DNA of 22,317 nucleotides from a virus: positions 64,001 through 86,317 of the IMG/VR virus record IMGVR_UViG_3300035698_011431; one strand, written 5' to 3'. The translations under genes were made by a program, and so were the position numbers. Positions 1 to 6,830 of this stretch are shown here, piece by piece. A model generated the notes under the pieces. That model searched no databases, was not told where the DNA came from, and saw only the letters and a list, made by a program, of their open reading frames with translations. How positions within the stretch are numbered: position 1 is the first letter of the stretch; each line of letters starts with the position of its first letter.

Positions 1-639
1 AAGATAAAGAAGTATACAACCTTAGCAGATCAAGTAATTTATCAATCTAAATGGGCAAAGACACATATTGCATGGGGAGAAATACCAAGTAATGGGATAG
101 TAATAACAAATGGAGTAAATCAAGACATATTCAATACGAATGGAGGCGTAAGAGACTTTACAGGAGGTAAGAAGTATAAAGGGGTATATTTGATCCTTAT
201 AAGTAGCTCTGACCCATGTAAGCGATTACATGAGTCATTGCACATATTTGAGCAAACACATAAAAGGACCATAGAAGAAAGTTTTGATCCTGTTAAACTA
301 ATTATTGCTGGAAGGTTACCGGATGAATATCATGTAAGGAAAATGGAATCCAATTGGGATTTTGTAAGAGGGGAAGAGAATGAATACATAGGAGAATTAC
401 ATAGTGCTGAAGAGGTGGCTAAAGTAATGAGAGGGTGTACACATTTATTATTCCCTAGCTACAATGATGCTGCTCCGAATACAGTATTAGAGGCAAGAGC
501 ATGTGGATTGGATGTAATTTATAGTCAAACGGGTGGAACGCCTCAGGTTGCAAGTTTAGAAGGATATAAGATGGGATTGAACGTTATGGTTGAAAATTAT
601 TTTAAATGTTTCGAAAATGTATTAAAAAAACAATGGTAA
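1..639 (+). CDS. GT4-family glycosyltransferase, C-terminal part (5' end outside window)
   Basis: The frame is open from base 1, so the gene begins upstream; 212 codons are visible and end in TAA. The visible part is the C-terminal half of a GT-B fold retaining glycosyltransferase. About residues 33-45 carry the inter-domain signature ITNGVNQDIF, which in GT4 enzymes precedes the nucleotide-sugar-binding domain. Near the end, NDAAPNTVLEARACG matches the GT4 E-x7-E type donor-binding loop, followed by the usual G-x-D-V-I strand. The first visible residues (TLADQVIYQSKWAK) resemble the end of the acceptor domain. No TTG or ATG inside should be taken as the start. The sugar and acceptor are unknown. 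It overlaps the next gene by 7 nt (ATGGTAA) and is the first of seven glycosyltransferases in the window. Confidence 0.88.
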   Translation, partial: KIKKYTTLADQVIYQSKWAKTHIAWGEIPSNGIVITNGVNQDIFNTNGGVRDFTGGKKYKGVYLILISSSDPCKRLHESLHIFEQTHKRTIEESFDPVKLIIAGRLPDEYHVRKMESNWDFVRGEENEYIGELHSAEEVAKVMRGCTHLLFPSYNDAAPNTVLEARACGLDVIYSQTGGTPQVASLEGYKMGLNVMVENYFKCFENVLKKQW

Positions 640-854
640 AGTATTGTAAAAATTGTGCTTATTTCAAACGGGACTTAGATCCAGACATGATTTCTGATGA
701 TAATAGTATATGTAAAGCTACTGAAAATGTTAGCGAAGATATAGGAGATCCGTATGGATATGGGGAAGGGATTCAAGCTTATCATCCCAAGATATTGAAT
801 GCGAATAACAACTGCAAATATTATAAAGTTAAATGGTGGAAAATTTGGATATGA
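633..854 (+). CDS. Cys-rich mini-protein, paralogue 1 (zinc-knuckle-like)
   Basis: A 73-residue protein. I chose ATG 633 because it overlaps the upstream stop (ATGGTAA) and puts the C-x2-C motif at the N-terminus as in its paralogues; an in-frame ATG at 606 would add nine residues lying within the upstream gene. It reads YCKNCAYFKRDLD near the start, has a single Cys near residue 27, and ends NCKYYKVKWWKIW. The arrangement C-x2-C ... C ... NC-K-x-Y-K-x-K-W recurs in the genes at 3041 and 3236. The four Cys could bind one zinc ion, which is inference. The basic, Trp-rich tail might contact nucleic acid or membrane. No named family recognised. Confidence 0.75.
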   Translation: MVKYCKNCAYFKRDLDPDMISDDNSICKATENVSEDIGDPYGYGEGIQAYHPKILNANNNCKYYKVKWWKIWI

Positions 855-1150
855 AAATACCTAGAACGATATTAATAGGGAATAGTGATTATAAAATCAT
901 TCGAAAAGATTGGGTTTTTAATAAGGTGTTAGGTGGAGAGATAAATTATGATGCAAAAACAATTAAAATCCGAAAAGGAGACAAGGGGATTATGGAGGAT
1001 ACTTTTTTTCACGAAATGGCACATGGGGTAATGAAAGAAATGGAGTATAATTATCCTCAAGTAACAAAATATAGGAATGATGATGATTTTATACAAGAAT
1101 TAGGGTTAACATTACGCAAAACATTTAAAAGCTTATTAGATAATCAATGA
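851..1150 (+). CDS. Small HExxH putative zinc metallopeptidase
   Basis: A 99-residue protein. ATG 851 overlaps the upstream TGA (ATGA); an ATG at 833 would add six residues inside the previous gene. DTFFHEMAHGVMKE carries HExxH at residues 54-58, the zinc-binding and catalytic signature of gluzincin-like peptidases. It is preceded by a G-x-I-x-Y-D-x(2)-T-I-x-I strand and followed by DDFIQELGLTL, whose Glu (about residue 83) could be the third zinc ligand. The strand, HExxH, E-x-LG layout is frequent in short phage proteins related to the ImmA/IrrE and SprT-like groups. The substrate is unknown. It sits in a run of ATGA-coupled genes, so translation is probably coupled to the Cys-rich gene upstream. 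Confidence 0.75.
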   Translation: MKIPRTILIGNSDYKIIRKDWVFNKVLGGEINYDAKTIKIRKGDKGIMEDTFFHEMAHGVMKEMEYNYPQVTKYRNDDDFIQELGLTLRKTFKSLLDNQ

Positions 1151-1320
1151 AGCAAATTATAGCTTATATATTAATAAGCCCAATAATTTTCATGATAAGT
1201 TGGGTATTATTTGAAAGGATAATGAAAAGATTAAAACAAGACATTCATGATTGGGCATATATAGCAGTCCCAACATCGATTGTATTAGCAGGATTAGCAT
1301 TAATAGTTTTATCCTTATGA
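1147..1320 (+). CDS. Small two-helix membrane protein
   Basis: A 57-residue ORF that starts in an ATGA overlap with the metallopeptidase stop and ends in an ATGA overlap with the methyltransferase start, which supports it as a real gene despite its size. It has a hydrophobic helix at about residues 4-24 (IIAYILISPIIFMISWVLF), a basic loop with RIMKRLKQDIHDW, and a second hydrophobic helix at about residues 37-56 (AYIAVPTSIVLAGLALIVL). The positive-inside rule suggests both ends lie outside the cytoplasm, with the basic loop inside. A holin-like role is possible for a two-helix phage protein, but no lysis gene lies nearby and nothing else supports it. Confidence 0.7.
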   Translation: MKQIIAYILISPIIFMISWVLFERIMKRLKQDIHDWAYIAVPTSIVLAGLALIVLSL

Positions 1321-1958
1321 GTTTTTACAGAAATCAATTAGAACAATATTTATCGGAACTGGAAATTAGATGCAATCGTGTACTTGATTGTGGAGGCTCA
1401 GCAAATCCTGTGAATAAAAGAGTTAAATTTTGGGACGTAAAAGACTATAAGATCTTAGATAACAACAACGAAAAAGGATGGCACGATAAATGGAATGAGC
1501 CTGATTATATAATAGATTTGGAAGATATTTGGGAGAATCATGATAGTGAAAATGGATATGAAAATGATCTTGTTGATAAGTTTAGAGGGGAAAGGTTTAA
1601 TTATATTTTTTGTTTAGAGGTTTTTGAATATCTAAGCGATTTTGATCCCTTATTAAATGCCTTCCATGAACTTTTAATTAAGGATAAGAAATATGAGGGA
1701 GGGATATTATATATATCTATTTGCGAAAAATATCCCGTACATAATCCAATCGAGAGTGATTCAAGTAGGCTAACAAAAAAAGGATTTGAGAAGTTGATAA
1801 AGCATCAATTTAAAATATTAGAATGTATCCCCCGCAATTATTCACCAGAAGCCTTTGCTCACATACAAGAAGCATGGAGGATAGATGGACTTAGAGCGGC
1901 GAAACATTTCAAAGGGCATGAGGCAATTGGACATATTTGGAAGCTTAAAAAGATATGA
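1317..1958 (+). CDS. Class I SAM-dependent methyltransferase
   Basis: A 213-residue protein. ATG 1317 overlaps the preceding TGA (ATGA); an in-frame ATG at 1251 lies inside the membrane-protein gene and would add 22 residues unlike a methyltransferase N-terminus. Motif I is RVLDCGGSANP at residues 21-31, with Cys-Gly-Gly instead of the common G-x-G-x-G. The Methyltransf_11-type post-motif reads FNYIFCLEVFEYLSDFDPLLNAFHELL at about residues 94-120. EGGILYIS follows as the strand after the helix. No nucleic-acid target-recognition domain is visible, so a small molecule, sugar or protein acceptor is more likely than DNA. It overlaps the next gene by 4 nt. Confidence 0.82.
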   Translation: MSFYRNQLEQYLSELEIRCNRVLDCGGSANPVNKRVKFWDVKDYKILDNNNEKGWHDKWNEPDYIIDLEDIWENHDSENGYENDLVDKFRGERFNYIFCLEVFEYLSDFDPLLNAFHELLIKDKKYEGGILYISICEKYPVHNPIESDSSRLTKKGFEKLIKHQFKILECIPRNYSPEAFAHIQEAWRIDGLRAAKHFKGHEAIGHIWKLKKI

Positions 1959-2248
1959 AAACCGAACTAAGTAAATATATAGAATCGAATATAAAAGCAA
2001 TCGAAGATCCAAAGTTTAGGGGTGACGCTATTCCAACTTGGAAAGGGAATAATGAGTTTATTTATAACAATTTAATGGCAGAAGATATAATTGGATTCAT
2101 GGGAAAAGATAAGAATAAGGTGATAAAAAAGGCTTATTTAGTGTTAAGGGACGGTGAAGTAATTAAGGCGTATAAAGACAAAGCCAGTGCTTTAAATAAT
2201 ATGGAAGGAGGGAATAAATTGCAAACTATTAAGTTCCAAGGATTGTAA
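1955..2248 (+). CDS. Hypothetical protein
   Basis: A 97-residue protein that I do not recognise. It starts in an ATGA overlap with the methyltransferase. The N-terminal half is charged and probably helical; the C-terminal half has alternating short strands (KKAYLVLRDGEVIKAYKDKASALN) like a small alpha/beta domain in which a displayed quantity is followed by an Asp-Gly turn. No Cys pairs, signal peptide or membrane helix is seen. It is followed by a 41-base gap with no obvious signal apart from a 4-bp AGAC/GTCT hairpin. Confidence 0.65.
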   Translation: MKTELSKYIESNIKAIEDPKFRGDAIPTWKGNNEFIYNNLMAEDIIGFMGKDKNKVIKKAYLVLRDGEVIKAYKDKASALNNMEGGNKLQTIKFQGL

Positions 2249-2289
2249 AGACCATAGTCTGCGAGAGATATATTTAAATTAAAGAAAAT

Positions 2290-2559
2290 ATGAAATCAAT
2301 GTGTTTAAAAGATTGGAAATCAATGAGTTTCCAAGAGAAGTGGGATTTATATCAAGAATGTTATAAAAAGGCGGTTGTAAGGGTAATGGATAAGGTAGCA
2401 TCTATAAAAGGCAAGAAGATAACCGAAGAGGAGTTTAATGAGAAATTATCCAAACAACAAATGAAGGAATTATTTAAAGTAATAGATATACGGGATTCTT
2501 ATGAATATAAGAACGCAAATAAACACAAGAAAAAGGAATTATTAGAAGAATATAGATGA
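2290..2559 (+). CDS. Hypothetical helical protein
   Basis: An 89-residue, highly charged, Lys/Glu-rich protein that looks entirely alpha-helical (for example KITEEEFNEKLSKQQMKELF). It has an aromatic N-terminal stretch, LKDWKSMSFQEKWDLYQECY. There is no Shine-Dalgarno sequence: the leader is AAATTAAAGAAAAT. It shares an ATGA overlap with the methyltransferase that follows, so the two are probably translationally coupled. No family recognised. Confidence 0.6.
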   Translation: MKSMCLKDWKSMSFQEKWDLYQECYKKAVVRVMDKVASIKGKKITEEEFNEKLSKQQMKELFKVIDIRDSYEYKNANKHKKKELLEEYR

Positions 2560-3032
2560 ATCCAATGATGTCTGACAAAGAAATAGCCTTGATTGATAAT
2601 CTCTTAAAAGAAAGACAACCTAAGTATTGTTTGGAGTTAGGGGCGGGAGGATCAACGTTACATTTCTCTAGTGCAGTTAATATAGAATACTGGAGATCAA
2701 TAGAGCATAATGGACATTGGTATCATAAGATAAGACCACAGATAAAAGATAATACGGATATAATATGGAATAGAGACGATAAAGAGGACACATATTTCAA
2801 AGAGGCATTGTTATACAAATATGATTTCGTATTGATAGATGGGTTAAATAGGACAAGAGCCATTGAGCTACTACCGGAATTACTGAACAAAGGAGGTTGG
2901 GCATTACTACATGACTCTGGAAGAGAAGAGTATAAAGATGTAAATAAGAAAGGGGAGGTCTTAATAGAAGGGGAGAAGAAACTAGACAATGGGTTTTATG
3001 CACATAGAGGATTAACATTATTTATTAATTAG
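2556..3032 (+). CDS. Class I SAM-dependent methyltransferase (Methyltransf_24-like)
   Basis: A 158-residue, single-domain Rossmann methyltransferase. Motif I is CLELGAGGSTLHFS at residues 25-38. An acidic residue at the end of strand 2 is given by WRSIEHNGHWY (about residues 46-55). Motif IV is YDFVLIDGLNRTRAIELLPELL at about residues 89-110, then NKGGWALLHDSGREEY with the LLHD strand. The VLIDG...R...L..LL..GG....HDS pattern is typical of the Methyltransf_24 group, which often acts on sugars or small molecules in glycan gene clusters. That would fit the neighbouring glycosyltransferases, but the substrate is inferred only. It starts in an ATGA overlap and ends in TAG. Confidence 0.83.
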   Translation: MNPMMSDKEIALIDNLLKERQPKYCLELGAGGSTLHFSSAVNIEYWRSIEHNGHWYHKIRPQIKDNTDIIWNRDDKEDTYFKEALLYKYDFVLIDGLNRTRAIELLPELLNKGGWALLHDSGREEYKDVNKKGEVLIEGEKKLDNGFYAHRGLTLFIN

Positions 3033-3040
3033 ATAAACAA

Positions 3041-3235
3041 ATGAAAACTTATTGTGAAAACTGTAGATATGACAAATTTACTGCAATCCATTGTATTAAG
3101 TGTTTAGAATTAGCGAGGAGTAATGGAGTTAAAAGTATTATAAGAGAAGATCATGATTATGATACAGTTACCTTAAATAAAAACAACGATTGTAAGCACT
3201 ACAAACGTAAATGGTATAAATTCTGGGTTAAATGA
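3041..3235 (+). CDS. Cys-rich mini-protein, paralogue 2
   Basis: A 64-residue protein beginning MKTYCENCRYDK and ending NDCKHYKRKWYKFWVK. It shares the N-terminal YC-x-NC-x-Y and the C-terminal DCK-x-YK-x-KW-x-K-x-W signature with the protein at 633-854, from which it differs in the middle by a second Cys pair, HCIKC (about residues 18-21). The leader before the ATG is AGATAAACAA, with no Shine-Dalgarno. It is followed without a gap by a third related gene. A single-zinc knuckle is the simplest reading; function unknown. Confidence 0.72.
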   Translation: MKTYCENCRYDKFTAIHCIKCLELARSNGVKSIIREDHDYDTVTLNKNNDCKHYKRKWYKFWVK

Positions 3236-3430
3236 ATGATGAATTGTAAGAATTGTAAATATAGACTTGATTATACTGATAATCATGATTGGGGAACATG
3301 TGAAAATGATAAAGTTGATCTTATGTTCGAGATCGAAGATAAAGACAAGGAATTTATAAGCTTAAAGGCTGGTAGGATTAATAAAGGTTTTGGATGTATA
3401 TATTTTATTAAAAGATCTAAAGCTAAATAA
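3236..3430 (+). CDS. Cys-rich mini-protein, paralogue 3
   Basis: A 64-residue protein starting at the base after the previous stop codon. Two ATGs are in tandem (3236 and 3239), and either could be used. It has NCKNCKYRLDY at the start, a middle GTCEN and a late GCIYFIK, giving the same C-x2-C ... C ... C spacing as its neighbours, but it lacks the KW-x-K-x-W tail. It is therefore the most diverged of the three. No Shine-Dalgarno. The tandem placement with paralogue 2 suggests local duplication. Confidence 0.7.
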   Translation: MMNCKNCKYRLDYTDNHDWGTCENDKVDLMFEIEDKDKEFISLKAGRINKGFGCIYFIKRSKAK

Positions 3431-4537
3431 ATGATTAAAATAAACTACAACTCAAAGAAGAGTAAGAAGGGAGCAAAGCATTGCTTTATTTATCGTGGAC
3501 CAAAGATGGAAGAGATCAAGAAAGCTCTAGGTAGGGAGAATCAAGACTTGTGTTTAAAGGTCTTCTTTGATCAAGACAAATTAGACAACTGGGGAGATAA
3601 TCCTAATGGAGACAATCCGAAACATAACACAACAATAAAAGAAGCTACTCAAATACAGAACATATGCTGGTATCATGGATTAGCTCCAAGAGTTTATCAG
3701 ACATTACAAATAGAATGGATAGGGCAATACATAAGAAAGAACGCCAACAAAACTATTATAGGAGAGAATAAGATTTGTGATGCACAGGTAACTGATGATC
3801 TTGGAGAAACTACTGGAACAATTGAAGACTGTCAAAAGATTTGTGGAGAGATAGATAAACTAGGCAAAGAGTATGGGTGGGTATCGAATAGTGCTGAATA
3901 TAAGGGAGCTGACATTATTGGAGGAAAGTTTGTAGACTTCCAGACATTTAATTTAATAGATGATTATAAAGAAAAGATTAAGGATAAATATATAGAATAT
4001 GGAACTTACGGAAAGAAGTATTATCATAACGTACCCGAATTAGATCTTAATGGATGCCCTAGGGAGAATGAGAATAGGGTTAAATGGTTGGGTTTGGATA
4101 AGGTAGATTTTAAGGGGAAGGTAGTTATTGATTATGGATGTGCTAATGGATGGTTTTGTAGGTATATGGATTCAAGAGGAAGTTTAATTGTTAGGGGGGT
4201 TGATACTAAGAATGATTCAATGAAAGATCCAGGCAAGGCGTTCTTTTTAGTGAATAATTATCTAGGTCATTATAATATTAGATTCTCTTATAGAGATTTG
4301 AATAACATATCAGAAGGATCGGGTGATTATGATATAGCATTATTCCTAAGCATGGCTTATCACATTAAAGATATAGGTTTTTTGTCAGACGCCGCAGAGC
4401 TAGTAATAGTAGAAGACAACTCAAAGAACAGAGACGCAAAAGAGAAACTAGAGAAGTTATTTAGCAGGGTAGAACATAAAGGCTTTACTGAGGATAGAAA
4501 CAATTCACATTTGCCAATTTATTATTGTTATAAATAA
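3431..4537 (+). CDS. Two-domain protein: kinase-like N-terminal region plus C-terminal SAM methyltransferase
   Basis: A 368-residue protein that starts directly after the upstream TAA (TAAATAAATG-type leader). Residues about 228-365 are a class I methyltransferase: motif I is VVIDYGCANGWF at 231-242, an acidic D257 ends strand 2 (RGVDTK), and DYDIALFLSMAYHI at 299-312 is the motif IV region. Residues about 17-175 are different. A central LCLKVFF strand (about 40-46) with one Lys, a helix EATQIQNICWYHG (71-83) led by Glu, GLAPRVY (83-89), and later GGKFVDFQTF (164-173) follow the order of the beta-3 Lys, alpha-C Glu and metal-binding D-F strand of protein-kinase-like folds. I see no clear HRD/N catalytic loop, so this part is degenerate, small or unrelated. 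The methyltransferase call is firm; the kinase resemblance is tentative. Confidence 0.75.
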   Translation: MIKINYNSKKSKKGAKHCFIYRGPKMEEIKKALGRENQDLCLKVFFDQDKLDNWGDNPNGDNPKHNTTIKEATQIQNICWYHGLAPRVYQTLQIEWIGQYIRKNANKTIIGENKICDAQVTDDLGETTGTIEDCQKICGEIDKLGKEYGWVSNSAEYKGADIIGGKFVDFQTFNLIDDYKEKIKDKYIEYGTYGKKYYHNVPELDLNGCPRENENRVKWLGLDKVDFKGKVVIDYGCANGWFCRYMDSRGSLIVRGVDTKNDSMKDPGKAFFLVNNYLGHYNIRFSYRDLNNISEGSGDYDIALFLSMAYHIKDIGFLSDAAELVIVEDNSKNRDAKEKLEKLFSRVEHKGFTEDRNNSHLPIYYCYK

Positions 4538-4540
4538 ATT

Positions 4541-4750
4541 ATGAAACAAGTACCATTAACTATAAATTATGATCAAAATCCAATAGGCAAAGTTGAATTT
4601 GATGAGAAAGTAGAAAAGCTATTGGCGAGTCATAAATATATTATAGCCCCAGGATTTATAATAAAAGGACAAAATGCTAAAGGGGAAATTAAGGAAATGG
4701 AATTGGTGGAATTATCTATTATTCCGTGGGAGAAATATAATAAAGAATAA
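4541..4750 (+). CDS. Hypothetical protein
   Basis: A 69-residue protein, not recognised. It appears mainly beta: TINYDQNPIGKVEFDE, then HKYIIAPGFIIKG, then EMELVELSIIPW, which would fit a small sandwich or barrel. The leader is AAATAAATT with no Shine-Dalgarno. It lies 3 nt after the methyltransferase gene and its TAA is followed directly by the ATG of a glycosyltransferase, so it is probably in the same transcript. Confidence 0.6.
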   Translation: MKQVPLTINYDQNPIGKVEFDEKVEKLLASHKYIIAPGFIIKGQNAKGEIKEMELVELSIIPWEKYNKE

Positions 4751-5434
4751 ATGAATATAGGAATAATAATATTATATTCAGGGGAAAGGCTATTACAGAA
4801 ATGTTTAGATTCAGTAAAGGATCAATGCAAGAATATTATAATTGTGAGTAATATAAGTCCTTATCATAATGCAATCAATGAATGCTTTAGATTAGGAGTA
4901 AAGAACTTTGATTGGTTTATAGTATTAGATGCGGACACAACTTTAAAAGAAAATGTACTGGAAAGCTATCAAGAGATTATGGAAGACAATTTGTGGTGCA
5001 TTACAGGGCGTCTGGAAGACTATTATCACAAGGAAGGTAGAGATGGAACTATGATGTATAATTCAAAGGTAATAGGGGATTTTAAACATACGGATGATCC
5101 TAATACAGATAGAACAATACACGGGATATTTCATGAGAAAGGATATTCTAAAAAGAAGATAGAAGAGTATGTTGGAGTACATCATCCAGAATGGACATGT
5201 GAAGAAGCATTTAAAAGACATTTCTATTTGGGTACTAGGATAGATGACATGATGGAGTGGAGTGAAAGATTAGGATTCTTGTTTAGAGAAGACGGTCGTG
5301 ATGTGAATAAGGCTGCCTTGTTAGGGTTATATACAGGATTTTATCAACACAAAAGGCCTTTAAATTCAAAAGATGATAGTGATTGGGATAAAGTTAAAGA
5401 TCAATTTAATAATAACGAAATATTAAAATGGTAG
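4751..5434 (+). CDS. GT-A fold glycosyltransferase (GT2-like)
   Basis: A 227-residue protein. The N-terminus, MNIGIIILYSGERLLQKCLDSV, is the first strand and helix of a GT-A fold (GT2: strand, then E/R-x-L-x-x-C-L-x-S). WFIVLDADTTLKENVL at 55-70 holds the D-A-D metal and nucleotide-sugar motif (60-62). The middle region has Trp- and His-rich acceptor-side segments, including VGVHHPEWTCEE (about 161-172). It is short for a GT2 enzyme but has the full N-terminal donor half. The leader is AATAAATG with no Shine-Dalgarno, and the end overlaps the HisRS-like gene by 7 nt (ATGGTAG). Confidence 0.78.
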   Translation: MNIGIIILYSGERLLQKCLDSVKDQCKNIIIVSNISPYHNAINECFRLGVKNFDWFIVLDADTTLKENVLESYQEIMEDNLWCITGRLEDYYHKEGRDGTMMYNSKVIGDFKHTDDPNTDRTIHGIFHEKGYSKKKIEEYVGVHHPEWTCEEAFKRHFYLGTRIDDMMEWSERLGFLFREDGRDVNKAALLGLYTGFYQHKRPLNSKDDSDWDKVKDQFNNNEILKW

Positions 5435-6090
5435 TTAAAGAAACGACATATAAAGGAACTAGGATATTATATCAAGAAGAGGCATGGCAGAAAAGGGTAA
5501 TGATAAATACATTTGTAGAATATTTATTAAAGGCTGGATTCGATGAAATCAGTATACCAATAATACAGTATCAGGAAATTTTTAAAGCTAAAGTAGGGGA
5601 AGAGAATAATAATTTAATGTTTAAATTTAAAGATCGTGGACATAGGGACTTATGTTTAGCCCCTGAATATACAGCCATAATCCAGAAACTTAGTCAGGGA
5701 ATATTTAGAAAAGGAAAAGATGTGAAACTGTTTTATATTCAAGAATGTTTTAGAGGGGAGAAACCACAAGCAGGTAGATATAGACAATTTACACAACTCG
5801 GCGTTGAGATTTTGCATCCTAAATGTGATTATACTGAGGATTTACTATCATTGGCAGAAAACTTATTAAAGGTAATAGGGATTGGAGGTTATAATATAAA
5901 TAGAGATCAAAAGAGGGGGCTTGATTATTATAAAGATGGCAAAGGGTTCGAAATTGAATATTCAGATCTGGGTACTCAGAAACAAATCATTGGAGGTGGT
6001 CAATATGAAGGCGGAACAGGTTTCGCAATAGGTGTCGATAGATTATTAGAAATAAAATTAGACAAATGCAAAGAACACGAGAACAAATAA
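5428..6090 (+). CDS. Minimal class II aminoacyl-tRNA-synthetase-like core related to histidyl-tRNA synthetase
   Basis: A 220-residue protein. Motif 1 is FDEISIPIIQYQEIF (38-52). LCLAPEYTA (75-83) matches the HisRS L-R-P-E-x-T strand whose Glu binds the amino group. Motif 2 is FYIQECFRGEKPQAGRYRQF (102-121), then TQLGVEIL with the Gln and Glu positions of the histidine pocket. The HisRS-specific signature RGLDYY is at 163-168. Motif 3, GGTGFAIGVDRLLEI (195-209), has its Arg. HisRS is normally about 420 residues; here the insertion between motif 2 and RGLDYY is about 32 residues rather than over 100, and no anticodon-binding domain follows. It is therefore likely to activate an amino acid, probably histidine, without standard tRNA recognition. 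HisZ-like regulatory paralogues are the alternative, but those usually lose catalytic residues. It starts in the preceding gene's stop (ATGGTAG) and overlaps the following methyltransferase by 25 nt. Confidence 0.82.
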   Translation: MVVKETTYKGTRILYQEEAWQKRVMINTFVEYLLKAGFDEISIPIIQYQEIFKAKVGEENNNLMFKFKDRGHRDLCLAPEYTAIIQKLSQGIFRKGKDVKLFYIQECFRGEKPQAGRYRQFTQLGVEILHPKCDYTEDLLSLAENLLKVIGIGGYNINRDQKRGLDYYKDGKGFEIEYSDLGTQKQIIGGGQYEGGTGFAIGVDRLLEIKLDKCKEHENK

Positions 6091-6632
6091 TAAATACTAG
6101 ATATCAAGATGATTTCGAAGTAGCTAAATGGATTGATCAAAATATCAAAGGAAAATCTATTGGAGATTTGGGTTGTGGTTGGGGTGTAATAATAAGCGGA
6201 TTAAAGAATAGAGGATGGGATGTTTGGGGGGTAGATATATCAATAGAGGGAATCGCTTCTAATGTCATAGAATGTGTTAGGTCGGTCGATTTATCAAAAG
6301 AGGTATATTTGCACAAAGCTGATATTGCAATGTCTCTAGAGGTCGCTGAGCATCTCCCAAGGGGTTCTGAGGATATCTTTATAAAGAACTTAATGAAGTT
6401 GAATGCAGAAACAATAATAATGACGGTTGCAACCCTAGGGCAAGAAGCTAAGTCTCATACAAATATAAAACCCAGAAGGATGTGGATAGAAAAGATAGAA
6501 GCACAAGGATACAAGGAGAATGAAGCAATGGAATATAAGTTTAAGAAAGATTTGGAGGGGAAATTGGAGATTAAAGCGTGGTATAGCTGGAACATTATGA
6601 TATTTAATAAAAAAATTAATGAAAAAAGATAA
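6066..6632 (+). CDS. Class I SAM-dependent methyltransferase
   Basis: A 188-residue protein. Motif I is SIGDLGCGWGVIISGL (31-46), the acidic residue ending strand 2 is in WGVDISIEG (D57), and ADIAMSLEVAEHLP (85-98) is the motif IV and E-V-x-E-H-x-P helix of Methyltransf_11/UbiE-type enzymes. The start at 6066 overlaps the HisRS-like gene by 25 nt. No closer ATG gives a sensible N-terminus, and Y-x-D-D-F-x-V-A-K-W at 13-22 is a common lead-in of phage and glycan-cluster methyltransferases. The C-terminal half is Lys-rich. Coupling to the upstream adenylating enzyme suggests they may act in one pathway, but that is inference. Confidence 0.82.
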   Translation: MQRTREQIINTRYQDDFEVAKWIDQNIKGKSIGDLGCGWGVIISGLKNRGWDVWGVDISIEGIASNVIECVRSVDLSKEVYLHKADIAMSLEVAEHLPRGSEDIFIKNLMKLNAETIIMTVATLGQEAKSHTNIKPRRMWIEKIEAQGYKENEAMEYKFKKDLEGKLEIKAWYSWNIMIFNKKINEKR

Positions 6633-6780
6633 ATTGTTTTATTATTCATTAGGACAGAGGGATGCGATAGCATCAGCATTGGCTATCTATGAAGGGAAAA
6701 TAAAATTAAACCATTTAGCACAGGATTATAGAAAGATTTATGGAGAAGAACATTTTAGTCATAAATGGCATACAAAATAA
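6619..6780 (+). CDS. Small hypothetical protein
   Basis: A 53-residue ORF that overlaps the methyltransferase stop by 14 nt and ends just before the 50-base gap in front of the MoxR gene. The sequence is soluble and helical, with SLGQRDAIASALAIYEG followed by a charged stretch rich in Tyr and His near the C-terminus. No family recognised. It could be spurious, but it fills the only space between two genes in an otherwise gap-free region and keeps the local AT-biased codon use. Confidence 0.5.
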   Translation: MKKDKLFYYSLGQRDAIASALAIYEGKIKLNHLAQDYRKIYGEEHFSHKWHTK

Positions 6781-6830
6781 CATACAGTTAAGATATAATG
6801 ATATTTAAAAAAAAATAATTATTAATAATA

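Noticed and set aside
190-639. A glycosyltransferase starting at the TTG at 190
   Set aside because: The same frame is open to base 1 and its upstream part matches the middle of a GT4 enzyme, so the start lies outside the window.
2723-3018. Overlapping minus-strand open frames of 73 and 88 codons
   Set aside because: They lie opposite the 2556-3032 methyltransferase, contain low-complexity Ser/Leu/Pro-rich sequence typical of antisense to AT-rich coding DNA, and have no supporting signals. Other minus-strand frames in the window were dismissed for the same reason.
6794-6799. TATAAT sequence before the MoxR gene as a promoter
   Set aside because: There is no matching -35 element at the right distance, and such hexamers arise often by chance in DNA this AT-rich.
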